The notes beneath the pieces are model-generated. The model was not told the origin of the DNA. It ran no database searches and saw only the letters and a program-made list of their open reading frames with translations. A stretch of DNA of 64,000 nt, taken from NCBI RefSeq assembly GCF_009729205.1, contig NZ_VTHB01000009.1:62001-126000 (forward strand). Direction: 5' to 3'. Every line of letters starts with the position of its first letter. Position 1 is the first letter of the stretch. The stretch comes from Mycobacteroides sp. CBMA 271 (lineage in GTDB: Bacteria > Actinomycetota > Actinomycetes > Mycobacteriales > Mycobacteriaceae). The translations under genes and the position numbers were made by a program. This document shows, one piece after another, positions 51,886 to 61,259 of the stretch.

Positions 51886-52952
51886 CTGCTCGCCTCCATC
51901 AAACACACCAGGTTGTGCTGCAGTGCAGGACCATTGGTGGCGTGCGCGAGTGCGCGGGTAGCGCGGCCCTGCATGATGGTGCGGGCAGATTCGCCGATGC
52001 GGATCAACCCGGTGGCGGTGGCGGGAGCGCCCGCCAGCGGACCTCCGGAAGGATTGACGAGCGCATTTTCGATACCGAAAGTCTTAGTGAGCAACGGTTC
52101 GACGTAGCTGTACTCGGTGTGAAGTTCGGCAACCTCCACACTGGAGGCGGTGAAACCCGCCATGGTGGCCGCTCTTTCGGCGGCGATACGGGCCGAATCC
52201 AGCACGGCGAGGTCTCTGGATCCCGGGTAGTGCGTGTCCATCCGGTGATCGATTGCCCGGATCCACGCCGGCCGCCGAGCGAGGCGTTTCGCCACATCAC
52301 CGGCGGCCAGGATCAACACCGCCGCACCATCGCCAATCGGCGCCGTGTCGTGCGGGCGCAGCGGGGAGGCGATGTACGGCTCCTCCAGCAGTGCTTCGAT
52401 TCCCGGGGCACCGGCTTTGAGCGCAAAGGGATTTGATATTGCATCGGTTAACGATTGGTTCACCACATCGGCCATCTCGCGCTCGGTGGTGATGCCGGCC
52501 TCGATGACGGCCGCAGCCTGCAAACCGGCGAGCGCCTGCCGGTGCGGATGCAGTGGAGTCAGGTAATACGGGTCCAGCGAGGCTGGCATCACCTGGTCGA
52601 GATCGGCGGGCAACGCACCACGGCCGACGCCGTACACCAGCGCGATATCGCCGTGCCCCAGTTGTAGCCACGCCCACGCCTCGTAACACGCCCAGGCGGC
52701 GTCCATTTCGACATGGGATTCTGAGATCGGCGGCCAGGCACCTACGGCGTCGAGAGACTCGATGTAGGCAAAGGTGCGCCCCTCGAAGAAGTCGTGGCTG
52801 CCGGATGCGTAGAAGTCGATGTCCTCACGGCGGAGCTCGACCTGCTCGAGGGCCTGGCGAACCACCGGGAGCAGAATCTCGGCCATATCGTCTCGCAGAT
52901 TGGCTGCGGTACAGGGCGATTGGGCAAATGAAACCACGGCCACGTCACGCAT
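51882..52952 (-). CDS. Thiolase-fold lipid-transfer protein (Ltp-like), subunit 2
   Basis: A 356-residue thiolase-fold protein from ATG 52952 (upstream codons to 53009 belong to the DUF35 gene). It has the VAELHTEYSYVEPLL segment and GDGAAVLILAA typical of the family. The region VEMDAAWACYEAWAW replaces the canonical Cys motif. It lies between the Zn-ribbon DUF35 protein and subunit 1, all with overlapping reading frames. Confidence 0.85.
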   Translation of the reverse strand: MRDVAVVSFAQSPCTAANLRDDMAEILLPVVRQALEQVELRREDIDFYASGSHDFFEGRTFAYIESLDAVGAWPPISESHVEMDAAWACYEAWAWLQLGHGDIALVYGVGRGALPADLDQVMPASLDPYYLTPLHPHRQALAGLQAAAVIEAGITTEREMADVVNQSLTDAISNPFALKAGAPGIEALLEEPYIASPLRPHDTAPIGDGAAVLILAAGDVAKRLARRPAWIRAIDHRMDTHYPGSRDLAVLDSARIAAERAATMAGFTASSVEVAELHTEYSYVEPLLTKTFGIENALVNPSGGPLAGAPATATGLIRIGESARTIMQGRATRALAHATNGPALQHNLVCLMEASR

Positions 52953-53421
52953 GGGCGGCCTCCTCCGGCAGCGGGCGGAAGTAGCGGATGCTTTGCATGG
53001 TGGCACCAAGGTCCTCGTCGGGCACCCAGACCGGCTCGACCGTCATCCCGATGTGCACCCGGTCGGGTTCGGTGTCCCCGATCATGTGCATGAGCCTGGT
53101 ATCGGAACCGTGTAACTGGATATGAGCCACGGCGTAGGGCGGGGTGAAAACCTGGCCCGGAAACGGAAAGCTGACGATGCAGAAGGTCTGCACCGTGCCC
53201 GTCCCCGCGAGCGGATACGCTGCGCCCAGCTCGGTCAGGCATCGCGAACAGAATTGGGGCGCAGGGCAGTACGCGCGTTCACAGCTTGGGCAGGTGCGTG
53301 CGAGCAGCTGCCGCTGCGCCAATCCTCGCAGGAACACCGACCGCCCTACACCCGCCACGTACGTGTAGTCCATGTGAAATGGACTGGCGATCGAGGCGAC
53401 CGGTTGGGGTAGTGGGGTCAT
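52945..53421 (-). CDS. DUF35 OB-fold/Zn-ribbon acyl-CoA-associated protein
   Basis: A 158-residue DUF35 protein. A rubredoxin-like zinc site is present (CPSCERAYCPAPQFCSRC), followed by an OB fold (VQTFCIVSFPFPGQVFTPPYA). DUF35 proteins form complexes with Ltp thiolases to stabilise or feed the aldolase. It overlaps the thiolase subunit and the second OB protein. Confidence 0.88.
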   Translation of the reverse strand: MTPLPQPVASIASPFHMDYTYVAGVGRSVFLRGLAQRQLLARTCPSCERAYCPAPQFCSRCLTELGAAYPLAGTGTVQTFCIVSFPFPGQVFTPPYAVAHIQLHGSDTRLMHMIGDTEPDRVHIGMTVEPVWVPDEDLGATMQSIRYFRPLPEEAAHA

Positions 53422-53873
53422 CGTTTGCCCACCGGTTCGAAGCAGACGATGTCGGTGATGGCGCCGATGCGGTCGGGGCGCCAGCGTGGGGCAACCGGCA
53501 GTCCATTCCGCATCGTCTTGGCTTTACCTCCGACGTCGACGGCATGGAACATCGCGTTGTCGGTTCCGGCGATGCGGATCAGTGCCCACGCGAAATCGGT
53601 CTCCAGCTCGTCGGTCGGCCGTCGCGGCACCCAGGTCCATTGCAGGACAACGCCCTTGGGTTCCAGCTCGACCAGCTCGCCGGTGGCGCTCGCATCCGCT
53701 GGGTCGAATTCGAGTACCGGACACAGCACCTGGCCGCTCGCGGTCCGAACCCCGAACAATCGGGCATCGCGCAGACCGCCGAGAAAGGTGCCGATCTTGG
53801 GGCCGACGGTGCGTTCAAATCCGAATTCGATGGTGTACGGAGCGCGTAGGGACTCGGCGGATTGGTCGATCAC
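53418..53873 (-). CDS. OB-fold (DUF35-like) protein without the zinc ribbon
   Basis: A 151-residue protein from GTG 53873, preceded by GGGAGGCCC. The pattern TGELVELEPKGVVLQWTWVPRR and AWALIRIAGTDNAMFHAVDV is that of the OB domain of DUF35 proteins, but it lacks the CxxC ribbon. It heads the minus-strand operon and probably partners the zinc-bearing protein. Confidence 0.75.
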   Translation of the reverse strand: MIDQSAESLRAPYTIEFGFERTVGPKIGTFLGGLRDARLFGVRTASGQVLCPVLEFDPADASATGELVELEPKGVVLQWTWVPRRPTDELETDFAWALIRIAGTDNAMFHAVDVGGKAKTMRNGLPVAPRWRPDRIGAITDIVCFEPVGKR

Positions 53874-53968
53874 GGGCCTCCCGAATCGCGTTCTATCAAA
53901 TGATTGAATCGAGCCCCAGGACCGTAACACGCGAGTGACTGGCGCCACAGATCTACGTGGTGCCCAGA

Positions 53969-53987
53969 ACTCGGCAAAACGCCGAGT
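53969..53987 (-). terminator. Hairpin terminator after the FecB-like gene
   Basis: ACTCGGC (53969-53975) pairs with GCCGAGT (53981-53987) across five bases. It lies just beyond the stop of the FecB-like lipoprotein gene on the minus strand. The arms are short and lack a T-run. Confidence 0.45.
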
Positions 53988-54007
53988 GGGCGAAAAGGAT
54001 GGGGCCG

Positions 54008-54973
54008 CTAGCGTTTGGGCGGCGGCTTCGATGCCGCTTCGAGCTGCGGTATCAGCTGTTCGAGGGCGTAGACCCGGGCCCGCGGTCCACCGAATCGCAG
54101 CGCGCTGACGATAGGGCTGTCCGCCGGGATGTAGACGGCGCGACCCTCGATGACGGTGCGGAATGCGGCGAGAGCGCCCATGGATTGCACCTGCTGTCCA
54201 CTCGCCCCGACCACGACCAGGAGATCCTCGTCCGCCTTGGCTTTGAGCTCGTTATCGGGCACCACACCGTCGTACTTCTGACTGTGGAACCCGAGACCGT
54301 CGAACACCGCCCGGCGGGGATCTCCAAATGGCACAAGATAGTTGCCTTGCCCGTCCACCATCCAGTCGACGACGGCGATACGGTCGACCCAGTACTGGTG
54401 CTTGGCACGTACTTCGTTGTAGCGGGCCCCGACTTCCTCCGATACACGGCGGGCCTGCCCTGACCTGCCCAGGGCCTGTCCGGTGGTGAAGAGCTGGGAA
54501 TACCAAGGTATTCCGAACTTGTCTACACGCTCCGCGGAGACAACGGTTGGTGCGATCTTGTCCAACTTGTCGTAGGTCGGCCTGTCGATATCGGCACCGA
54601 TGGCCAGGATGAGGTCGGGTTTGGCCGCGGCAATCGCGTCGAAGTTCAGGTCGGCGCCCGAGACGATGGGTGGTTGCGAAAGGTCGGGAGCCACCCACGG
54701 GTAGACGGGGTACTCCGGCAGCGTGGAGCGGATGCCGACGGGCTTGATGCCCAAGGCCTGAACGAAGTCCTGGTCATTCCACCCCAGTGTGACGACGCGG
54801 GTGGGTCGCGCGGACAGGAATGTGCCCCCGTATCTGTGCGGGATGCTCAGCGGGAAACCGTCGGGGCCCGGAGGCGCCGAAGAAGCGGGTGCCGGACCTT
54901 GATCGCGGGAACAACCCACGAGAACCAGCAGCGTCACGAGCGCGGCAATCATGCGCCACGCGGCAGTTGCCAT
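54008..54973 (-). CDS. FecB-like periplasmic binding lipoprotein
   Basis: A 321-residue binding protein of the siderophore/B12 class. Signal peptide with lipobox LLVLVGC, then the TroA-type fold (TRVVTLGWNDQDFVQALGIKPVGI; AAKPDLILAIG). It would capture a ferric siderophore or heme-like ligand and pass it to an ABC importer located elsewhere. ATG 54973 starts before the signal; the longer frame to 55087 has no similarity. Confidence 0.85.
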   Translation of the reverse strand: MATAAWRMIAALVTLLVLVGCSRDQGPAPASSAPPGPDGFPLSIPHRYGGTFLSARPTRVVTLGWNDQDFVQALGIKPVGIRSTLPEYPVYPWVAPDLSQPPIVSGADLNFDAIAAAKPDLILAIGADIDRPTYDKLDKIAPTVVSAERVDKFGIPWYSQLFTTGQALGRSGQARRVSEEVGARYNEVRAKHQYWVDRIAVVDWMVDGQGNYLVPFGDPRRAVFDGLGFHSQKYDGVVPDNELKAKADEDLLVVVGASGQQVQSMGALAAFRTVIEGRAVYIPADSPIVSALRFGGPRARVYALEQLIPQLEAASKPPPKR

Positions 54974-55205
54974 GCCGAGCAAACTACCACCGGGCGGCGG
55001 CGGTAAACGAATGTGACCCAAATCCGCTCGGGGTGAACGGAACGGCCGACCGTCGGATTGCACGCCCGCCACCTGCGGGAACGCCACCAGGCGGGATGGT
55101 GATCGCTGGACGTTGCCATTGACGCACGGTCGGGACGTTCATACGTTTGCGCCGTTCCCAGCTCGTGCTACGGGTCAGAAGCACTAGTTCAAGTAGGAAG
55201 CGCCG

Positions 55206-56192
55206 ATGATCAAGCATCTCACCCGCCGCGCGACGGTCGTCCTTGTCGTGGCAGCCGCCGCGATCTCGCCCGCCGCCTATCCGGCGATGGCGGATACCGC
55301 CACCGCGCTTAATGGATTGTTCGCGTTGACGCCCGGCAGCTGCACGGACGGCCGCGCCACCGGTTCCTATTTCCGCATGATCCTGCCTGCCGGCGACGCG
55401 TCCGGCCCCTACCTCGCCAACGGCGACTCGACGTGCTCGGATAACACCGTCACCCTGCTGTCACCGGGTACCGATGGTGGTCTCAAGTCGGGCGAGTATC
55501 AGCCGCAGCCTGCCAGCGCATTCGACGGAAACGGAAACGCGGTGTCCGGCAGTATCACTCAGCCGGTCAAGTTCTACGGCGTCGGATTTGCCACCGCGTC
55601 CAATCAGACCGATCCGCAGACCAGTCAAGGCACCGCTACGCCCCAGATCACCGTGAGTGGCAACAAGCTCGGCGGTGATCTCAGCGCATTCGGGGTGACG
55701 TGGAACAACCAGGTATTCAACCAGGGGGCGCCGAAACCTGGTGGCGCACTGCCGGGTAAGACCACGCCGGTGACGGGTACGTACGACCGCGGTACCGGCG
55801 CGTTCATCATCGAGTGGACCAGCCAGATCGTGGGCGGACCGTTCAACGACTTCACCGGGCTGTGGCATCTGGTCGGCAAGGTCGGTGGTGGCCCCGGTGG
55901 CGCGGTGGCAGAGCCCCCGCCGCCTCCCGCGCCGGGCACTCCGCCGCTCGCCGACGCACCGCCCGCCGCCGTACCGGCACCGCCCGCCCCGGGACAAGTG
56001 GTGGTGCCCGCCGGACAGCAGGTTGTGGCGCCGCCCCCACTGTCGGCCGGGCAGCAGCTCATTGCGCTTCCTGTTGACGACACCCCCCGCACGGTGACCC
56101 CGCCGTGGGTCATCGCGCTGCTGGTTTTCGTGGCCATCGGTGGCGGAGTCCTGTTTGTGGTGGGGGAGCGGATCTTCAGTCGTGGCCGCTGA
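55206..56192 (+). CDS. Surface-anchored secreted protein, operon gene 1
   Basis: A 328-residue protein: signal peptide (about 1-29, RATVVLVVAAAAISPAAYPAMA), a beta-rich domain with KSGEYQPQPASAF and GGPFNDFTGLWHLVG, a Pro-rich stretch (about 225-290) and a C-terminal membrane helix (VIALLVFVAIGGGVLFVVGE) with a short basic tail. It is type I in topology. It overlaps the next gene by 11 bases. It is a paralogue of the lipoprotein at 57174. Function unknown. Confidence 0.75.
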   Translation: MIKHLTRRATVVLVVAAAAISPAAYPAMADTATALNGLFALTPGSCTDGRATGSYFRMILPAGDASGPYLANGDSTCSDNTVTLLSPGTDGGLKSGEYQPQPASAFDGNGNAVSGSITQPVKFYGVGFATASNQTDPQTSQGTATPQITVSGNKLGGDLSAFGVTWNNQVFNQGAPKPGGALPGKTTPVTGTYDRGTGAFIIEWTSQIVGGPFNDFTGLWHLVGKVGGGPGGAVAEPPPPPAPGTPPLADAPPAAVPAPPAPGQVVVPAGQQVVAPPPLSAGQQLIALPVDDTPRTVTPPWVIALLVFVAIGGGVLFVVGERIFSRGR

Positions 56193-57192
56193 GCCGCTTG
56201 CGGCCCTGCCCTCGTACGCCGACATCGTCGGCGAGGAGGCGGTGGCGGCCGAGGCCGGACCGGCTCGTCAACCCCGGTGGCCGTTTGTCGTCCTCGTCGC
56301 TCTCGGCGTCCTGCTTTTCGCGGTACCCATCGTCACTGGGATGTTCACCCGTGCGGCGGGAGGACAGCAGCTGCTCACCGAGTTCCGCCCGTTCGTGTCC
56401 TCGGCGGAGATCACGACGTTCCGGGGCTATCTCGATACCGTGGATGCCGCTCGCTCCGATGTGCAGGCGACCCGAGTGGTCGCGGGCGGACGCTACGAGC
56501 GGCTCGATACCTTTGTCGCGCAGTATCCGTCGATCAAGCAAGAGATGACCTCGCTGCTGGATGCCGTGGACGCCTCTGTGGGCAACTACCAGGAACTGCG
56601 CGCCATTGGTCCGTTCGATGTGCTGCCCTTCCTGCTGGCGGTGCCGGGGTTGGTCCTGGTAGGTGCTGGCGTATGGGGCCTGCGTCGCGTCCGCAACGGT
56701 GAAAAGGCGCTCGGTGCGCGGGGTCTCGCAATCCTGGCGGCGGGTGTGCTGATTGCCGTGCCGTTCGCGGACGGGCTCTTCACGCGTGCGCCGGCGGGCA
56801 CCCACCTCATCGATGCCTTCACCCCGATCATGAACCACGAGCGGGTAGCGGCGGTGCAGCGCCATTTCGTGGTGCTCGTCGCGGCGGAAGGGGAATTGGA
56901 CACCCAGTTTCTCGGCGACCTGCGGCGGCATCAGCCGGATCGTGCAGTTCCCGGTGTCGATGCGTTTGTCGCTCAATGGCAGCCCATGACAGCGGATTTC
57001 GCGTCTCTCATCGGAGTGATGGCTGACAACGTGGACAACTTCGGCAGGGTGGTGGCTCTCGATCGCCTCACCGCCCCGCTGGGATTTCGGTCGTTCGACT
57101 ATTTCGGGTGGTTCTTCCTCGTACCCGGTGTACTGGCGGCGGCTGCCGCAATCGATGTGAAAGGGGTGCTTCGATGGCCCGGCAAAAGATGA
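56182..57192 (+). CDS. Membrane protein with internal duplication, operon gene 2
   Basis: A 336-residue protein from GTG 56182. Four membrane helices are seen (WPFVVLVALGVLLFAVPIV, LPFLLAVPGLVLVGAGVWGL, GLAILAAGVLIAVPF, FGWFFLVPGVLAAAAAIDV). The halves are similar: GMFTRAAGGQQLLTEFRPF and GLFTRAPAGTHLIDAFTPI, so each repeat is helix, extracytoplasmic domain, helix. No family is known to me. It overlaps its neighbours, implying a complex. Confidence 0.75.
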   Translation: MAAEPLAALPSYADIVGEEAVAAEAGPARQPRWPFVVLVALGVLLFAVPIVTGMFTRAAGGQQLLTEFRPFVSSAEITTFRGYLDTVDAARSDVQATRVVAGGRYERLDTFVAQYPSIKQEMTSLLDAVDASVGNYQELRAIGPFDVLPFLLAVPGLVLVGAGVWGLRRVRNGEKALGARGLAILAAGVLIAVPFADGLFTRAPAGTHLIDAFTPIMNHERVAAVQRHFVVLVAAEGELDTQFLGDLRRHQPDRAVPGVDAFVAQWQPMTADFASLIGVMADNVDNFGRVVALDRLTAPLGFRSFDYFGWFFLVPGVLAAAAAIDVKGVLRWPGKR

Positions 57193-57953
57193 TGCGCGGC
57201 GTGCTCGGTGTCGCGGTAATCGCTACGGTGCTGGCGGCGACTCCCGCATGTGGTTCGGAGAAGCCGGCTGAGTCCGCGCTCACCGGGCTGCTGGCATTGG
57301 AGCCCGGTGCGATCGACGGGACCAAGCTCAGCGGTACCTGGTTCAAGATGGTGCAACCGGGCGGCAACCCTCAAGAGGGTCCGTTCATGCCCAACGCGAA
57401 TTCTCCTGTGCCGCAAGGGTCTGCAACCTTACTTGCCCCGGGTGCCGATGGTGGGCTGGTGCTCGGCGATTACCAGGGGGAACCGGACCCCGCGTTCGAC
57501 GAGGCCACCGGATACTCGTTGGCCGCCAGGGTGACTCAGCCGACGAAGTTCTTCAACATCGAGTTCGGCATCTCCACCAACAAGATCGATCCACAGACGC
57601 AGCGCGAGCTGTTGGCGCCCACCGCCACAGTCTCGGGGGACAAGCTCACGGTGGATCTGTCCGCCTGGGCCGCATCCTGGAATCGGCAGGAGTTCAACCA
57701 GGGAGCGCCCAAGCCGAAGCCCAAGGAGCAGGCGCAAATTCCCGGTGAGGCTCGGGCCAAGCAGGTGTGGGAGTTCGTCGCGGGGCGTTGGGTCGGCCGT
57801 GATTCCGTGGACGGCGAAAGCCCCAAGGCCACCGGGACATACAACAAGGACACCAAGAAGTTCACCCTCGATTGGACAAGCCTGATTGTGGGTGGGCCCT
57901 TCAATAGCTTCACGGGGGTCTGGCACCTCGAAGGCGTGGTGAAGGACCGATGA
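57174..57953 (+). CDS. Lipoprotein paralogue of operon gene 1
   Basis: A 259-residue protein from ATG 57174. Lipobox-like LAATPAC follows a short signal, then the domain LTGLLALEPGAIDGTKLSGTWF and GGPFNSFTGVWHLEG that matches gene 1 (GGPFNDFTGLWHL). It overlaps the previous gene by 19 bases and the next by ATGA. Function unknown; likely an outer face partner of the gene 1 and 2 products. Confidence 0.75.
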   Translation: MARQKMMRGVLGVAVIATVLAATPACGSEKPAESALTGLLALEPGAIDGTKLSGTWFKMVQPGGNPQEGPFMPNANSPVPQGSATLLAPGADGGLVLGDYQGEPDPAFDEATGYSLAARVTQPTKFFNIEFGISTNKIDPQTQRELLAPTATVSGDKLTVDLSAWAASWNRQEFNQGAPKPKPKEQAQIPGEARAKQVWEFVAGRWVGRDSVDGESPKATGTYNKDTKKFTLDWTSLIVGGPFNSFTGVWHLEGVVKDR

Positions 57954-58975
57954 CTGTCACCCCCGCAGAGGAGACGGCTCCGATCGCATCGGCCCGCCGG
58001 ACGCCCACCAGGGAACGCGTATTCGGTATCGCGGTAAGGACATTCGCGGCCATCACCGTGATTGGCAGCGTGGCCGCCATCACCCAGCTGTCGTACTCTC
58101 CTCCGCGAGCACCCATCATCGGGTATCAGATCGTTAACCGCGATGGATCGATTCCCGAAGGCGCCGTTCCGATTCCGGTGCCTCCGCCGGGGCCGCAGTT
58201 GATCGCTCCGCTACCGCGTCCGCAAACGCCCTCGCATCCACCGGGTCAGGCCGCCGGACCATTTGGTGCGCTGCCCTCGGTGACCGACCGCGGCCTTCCG
58301 ATATCCGTAGCTCAGCCTTGCCCTTTCGGCTGGCCGGCTCCTGGGCCGGATGAGCAGGGCGGGCTGGCCTCGCTGATCGACGTGGCACCGGCGGCGGGTG
58401 TGTTCTCCTCGGAGGCGTTCGCCCCGGCCACCGCCTACGAGCCGATCCTGAAGATGATGGGCCCGGTGTTGGCGCGGATCTCACCGTTGCTGTCCAGGCA
58501 TCCGTGGATGATCGACCAGTTTGTTACCCGATTCCAGACCGTCATGGTGCGAGTCCTCGAAGCGATCCTCCCGTACTACGGCCCCTACCGGAACGATGTC
58601 CTCAAGGCCGAGGGTGATCTCGCAAAGGCGTTGACCCCCTTCTTGGAAAGCTTGTACAACACCCCGACGGCGCAATGCCTCGTCTCCTGGGAGGCCCAGC
58701 GCATCCGCGATGCGCGTGGGGGCAGGCCACCGGCGCTGCGTCTGCACGACCTCGGCAAGGTGATCGATCTGTACCGCTCCACGCACTGGCGCGAGGGCGA
58801 CGATGATCCGCCACCCGCGCCGTTGCCCGCCTACGAATACACCCCACCGCCCGAGCCGCCACCAGCGCCGGCGCCGGAGGCTCCGACCACCTCGAGGGTG
58901 CCGATTCCCAACTTCCCGACCCCGACACCCGTTCCCGCACCAACCTCGGCACCGGCGATCTCCTCGTCGCTGTAG
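57950..58975 (+). CDS. Membrane-anchored proline-rich protein, operon gene 4
   Basis: A 341-residue protein with an N-terminal helix (FAAITVIGSVAAITQLSYS), a Pro-rich segment (VPPPGPQLIAPLPRPQTP), a helical middle (about 150-270) and a Pro-rich tail. It overlaps gene 3 by ATGA. Its topology suggests an anchor inside and a long part outside. No family recognised. Confidence 0.72.
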   Translation: MTVTPAEETAPIASARRTPTRERVFGIAVRTFAAITVIGSVAAITQLSYSPPRAPIIGYQIVNRDGSIPEGAVPIPVPPPGPQLIAPLPRPQTPSHPPGQAAGPFGALPSVTDRGLPISVAQPCPFGWPAPGPDEQGGLASLIDVAPAAGVFSSEAFAPATAYEPILKMMGPVLARISPLLSRHPWMIDQFVTRFQTVMVRVLEAILPYYGPYRNDVLKAEGDLAKALTPFLESLYNTPTAQCLVSWEAQRIRDARGGRPPALRLHDLGKVIDLYRSTHWREGDDDPPPAPLPAYEYTPPPEPPPAPAPEAPTTSRVPIPNFPTPTPVPAPTSAPAISSSL

Positions 58976-59018
58976 CCACACTTCCCAACCAACGGGTTGA
59001 CTGGCTAGGGTGGCCTCC

Positions 59019-60110
59019 ATGGCTGACACTGGCGTCAAGACAGGCCCCCTCGCGGGCGTAAAGGTGATCGAGCTCGGGGGCATTGGCCCAGGGCCGCACG
59101 CGGCGATGATGTTGTCCGACTTGGGCGCAGACGTCATCCGGGTGCGTCGTCCCGGAGGGCTGGCGATCCCTGCCGAGGAGTCGGACCTGTTCCATCGCGG
59201 AAAGCGACTGGTCAACCTGGATGTCAAGAAAGACCCCGAGTCGTTGCTCGCGCTTGTGGACAAGGCCGATGTGCTGCTGGATCCGTTCCGGCCCGGCGTA
59301 TGCGAGCGGATCGGGATTGGGCCCCAGGAGTGCGCCGAGCGCAACCCGCGGCTGATCTTCGCGCGGATGACGGGCTGGGGTCAGAACGGCCCCATGGCAG
59401 AGCGCGCCGGGCATGACATCAACTACCTGTCGCTGACCGGCGCCCTCGGTTCGATGGGTTACAAGGACCGCCCGCCGATGCCGCCGATGAACTTGGTGGC
59501 CGACTTCGGCGGAGGCTCAATGCTTTTGGTGCAGGGAATCCTGGCCGCGCTGTACGAGCGCGAGAAGTCGGGCAAGGGGCAGGTTATCGACGGCGCGATG
59601 GTCGACGGTGTCAGCCAGCTCGCCCAGATGCAGTGGACGATGTACAACAGCGGCATGTTGTTCGACGAGCGGGAGTCAGCGCTGCTCGACGGTGGCTCGC
59701 CGTTCTACGGCACCTATGAAACCTCGGACGGCAAGTACATGGCGGTGGGGTCGATTGAGCCGCAATTCTTCGCGATCTTGGTACAGGGCCTGGGATTAGA
59801 CCCCGACAGCGTGCCGTTCCAGCTCGATAAGGCGCGTTATCCGGAGATGCGCAAGATGTTCGTCGACGCCTTCCAGACCAAGACGCGCGACGAGTGGACC
59901 GAGATCTTCATCGGAACCGACGCTTGTGTATCGCCAGTGCTCACCTGGGCCGAGGCTAAGAAGAATGAGCATCTACGCGATCGCGGCACCATCGTCGATG
60001 TCAACGGGGTGACGCAGGCCGCGCCCGCGCCGCGCTTCTCACGGACGCCGAGCGGACCCATCGAGGCGCCGCCGAAGGACACCACGGACGTCGCCGATAT
60101 CGGCTGGTGA
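59019..60110 (+). CDS. CoA-transferase family III (alpha-methylacyl-CoA racemase-like)
   Basis: A 363-residue CaiB/BaiF protein from ATG 59019. TAGGGT seven bases upstream implies a leaderless mRNA; GTG 59010 is less likely. It shows VKVIELGGIGPGPHAAMMLSDLGADVI and AERAGHDINYLSLTGALGS with the conserved Asp. Members either transfer CoA or racemise 2-methylacyl-CoA in branched lipid or steroid side-chain breakdown. It matches the Rv0855 (far) position by memory. Confidence 0.88.
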   Translation: MADTGVKTGPLAGVKVIELGGIGPGPHAAMMLSDLGADVIRVRRPGGLAIPAEESDLFHRGKRLVNLDVKKDPESLLALVDKADVLLDPFRPGVCERIGIGPQECAERNPRLIFARMTGWGQNGPMAERAGHDINYLSLTGALGSMGYKDRPPMPPMNLVADFGGGSMLLVQGILAALYEREKSGKGQVIDGAMVDGVSQLAQMQWTMYNSGMLFDERESALLDGGSPFYGTYETSDGKYMAVGSIEPQFFAILVQGLGLDPDSVPFQLDKARYPEMRKMFVDAFQTKTRDEWTEIFIGTDACVSPVLTWAEAKKNEHLRDRGTIVDVNGVTQAAPAPRFSRTPSGPIEAPPKDTTDVADIGW

Positions 60111-60126
60111 GCTAACCGGTACAGAT

Positions 60127-60139
60127 AGTACTAGGTACT
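60127..60139. promoter_or_regulatory. Short palindrome before the hydrolase gene
   Basis: AGTAC (60127-60131), TAG, GTACT (60135-60139), with a GATAGT repeat on either side. It lies 40 bases upstream of the hydrolase start. Weak candidate. Confidence 0.25.
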
Positions 60140-60179
60140 GATAGTCTCATATCAAGCAATGGCGCTATGAGGAGGTCCG

Positions 60180-61259
60180 ATGACCACTGCCCGAGAAGAT
60201 GCCGAGTCCCAACTGGACACCGTGACGTATACGGGTCCGGAGTGGATGGGCAAGGCCAACTGGCACTCGGTAGCAGAGACGTATCTGCTCAAGGCGCTGA
60301 CCAAGCCCGGTCTGTACGCGTTGACGCAGGTGATGCTGGCCGTTAATCGCCGCTTTCCGCAGTTCTTGCTCAACCGTTCCTACGACGGGCTCGAACGCTT
60401 CATGGGCTGGGTACCCGGGGTGCCGGGAACGCGGACCGAGCGAGTGCAGCTGCCGCATTGCCCGGCCGAATGGACTTGGAACGCAAGGAATGCCGACCGC
60501 TCCGACACTGACTCTCAGCCGGTGGTCATCTATTTCCATGGGTCGGCGTTCATCGCGCTGGGCATCAACAGCCATCGGCCGCTGGTCAGCCACATCGCGC
60601 GGGACTCGGGGGCGCGCGCGCTCAGCGTGGGTTACCGGCTGTGCCCGCAGAATCAGGTTGAGGACGCAGTCGCTGACGGGGTGGACGCGTACCGCTACGT
60701 CCTAAGCCAGGGTGTCGATCCGGACAACATCGTGCTCGCGGGTGATTCCGCCGGCGGTTTCCTAGCCGCCATGACGGCCATCGCGGTGCGCGATCAGGGC
60801 CTAACGCCACCCGCGGGATGCGTGCTGATCTCGGCGGCCACCAGTAACAATATGGAGCCGAAATACGCAGTGGGCAAACGCATCGGCGACGCCATGTTCC
60901 CGGTGAGTTTCCTGCGGATGATCAACGAGGTGTTCTTGCTGCGCAACGGCGCCCGCCAGCCCGGCCCGTGCCCGGCGGAGGCCGACCTGACCGGGTTGGG
61001 GCCATTTCTGCTACAGGTGGGATCGCAGGAGGCGCTGCGACCGGACTCCGAGCTGCTCGCGGAACGCCTTGCTGCGTCCGGGGTTCCGGTGCGACTGCAG
61101 ATCTTTGACCGCGCCATCCACGTGTTCCAGGTGTTTGCGTTGTCCAACCCGGATGCCCGGCGCGCGGTCGGCGAGATCACCGAATTCGTCAAGCTACTAC
61201 CAGGTTTGGCGAAACAGCGACGCCGCCCGGATTCCGCGGAACTGGGCCTAGGGTCCTAG
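60180..61259 (+). CDS. Alpha/beta hydrolase, lipase/esterase type
   Basis: A 359-residue hydrolase. FHGSAFIALGI replaces the usual HGGG, GDSAGGF holds the Ser, and later segments supply Asp and His (RAIHVFQVF). The ATG is preceded by GAGGAGG. It ends overlapping the convergent dapC gene by 12 bases. The substrate is unknown. Confidence 0.85.
   Translation: MTTAREDAESQLDTVTYTGPEWMGKANWHSVAETYLLKALTKPGLYALTQVMLAVNRRFPQFLLNRSYDGLERFMGWVPGVPGTRTERVQLPHCPAEWTWNARNADRSDTDSQPVVIYFHGSAFIALGINSHRPLVSHIARDSGARALSVGYRLCPQNQVEDAVADGVDAYRYVLSQGVDPDNIVLAGDSAGGFLAAMTAIAVRDQGLTPPAGCVLISAATSNNMEPKYAVGKRIGDAMFPVSFLRMINEVFLLRNGARQPGPCPAEADLTGLGPFLLQVGSQEALRPDSELLAERLAASGVPVRLQIFDRAIHVFQVFALSNPDARRAVGEITEFVKLLPGLAKQRRRPDSAELGLGS

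Noticed and set aside
53850..53910. KstR-type steroid operator before the DUF35 operon
   Set aside because: TAGAACGCGATTC looks partly similar but two key positions differ from TNNAACNNGTTNNA, so I do not call it.
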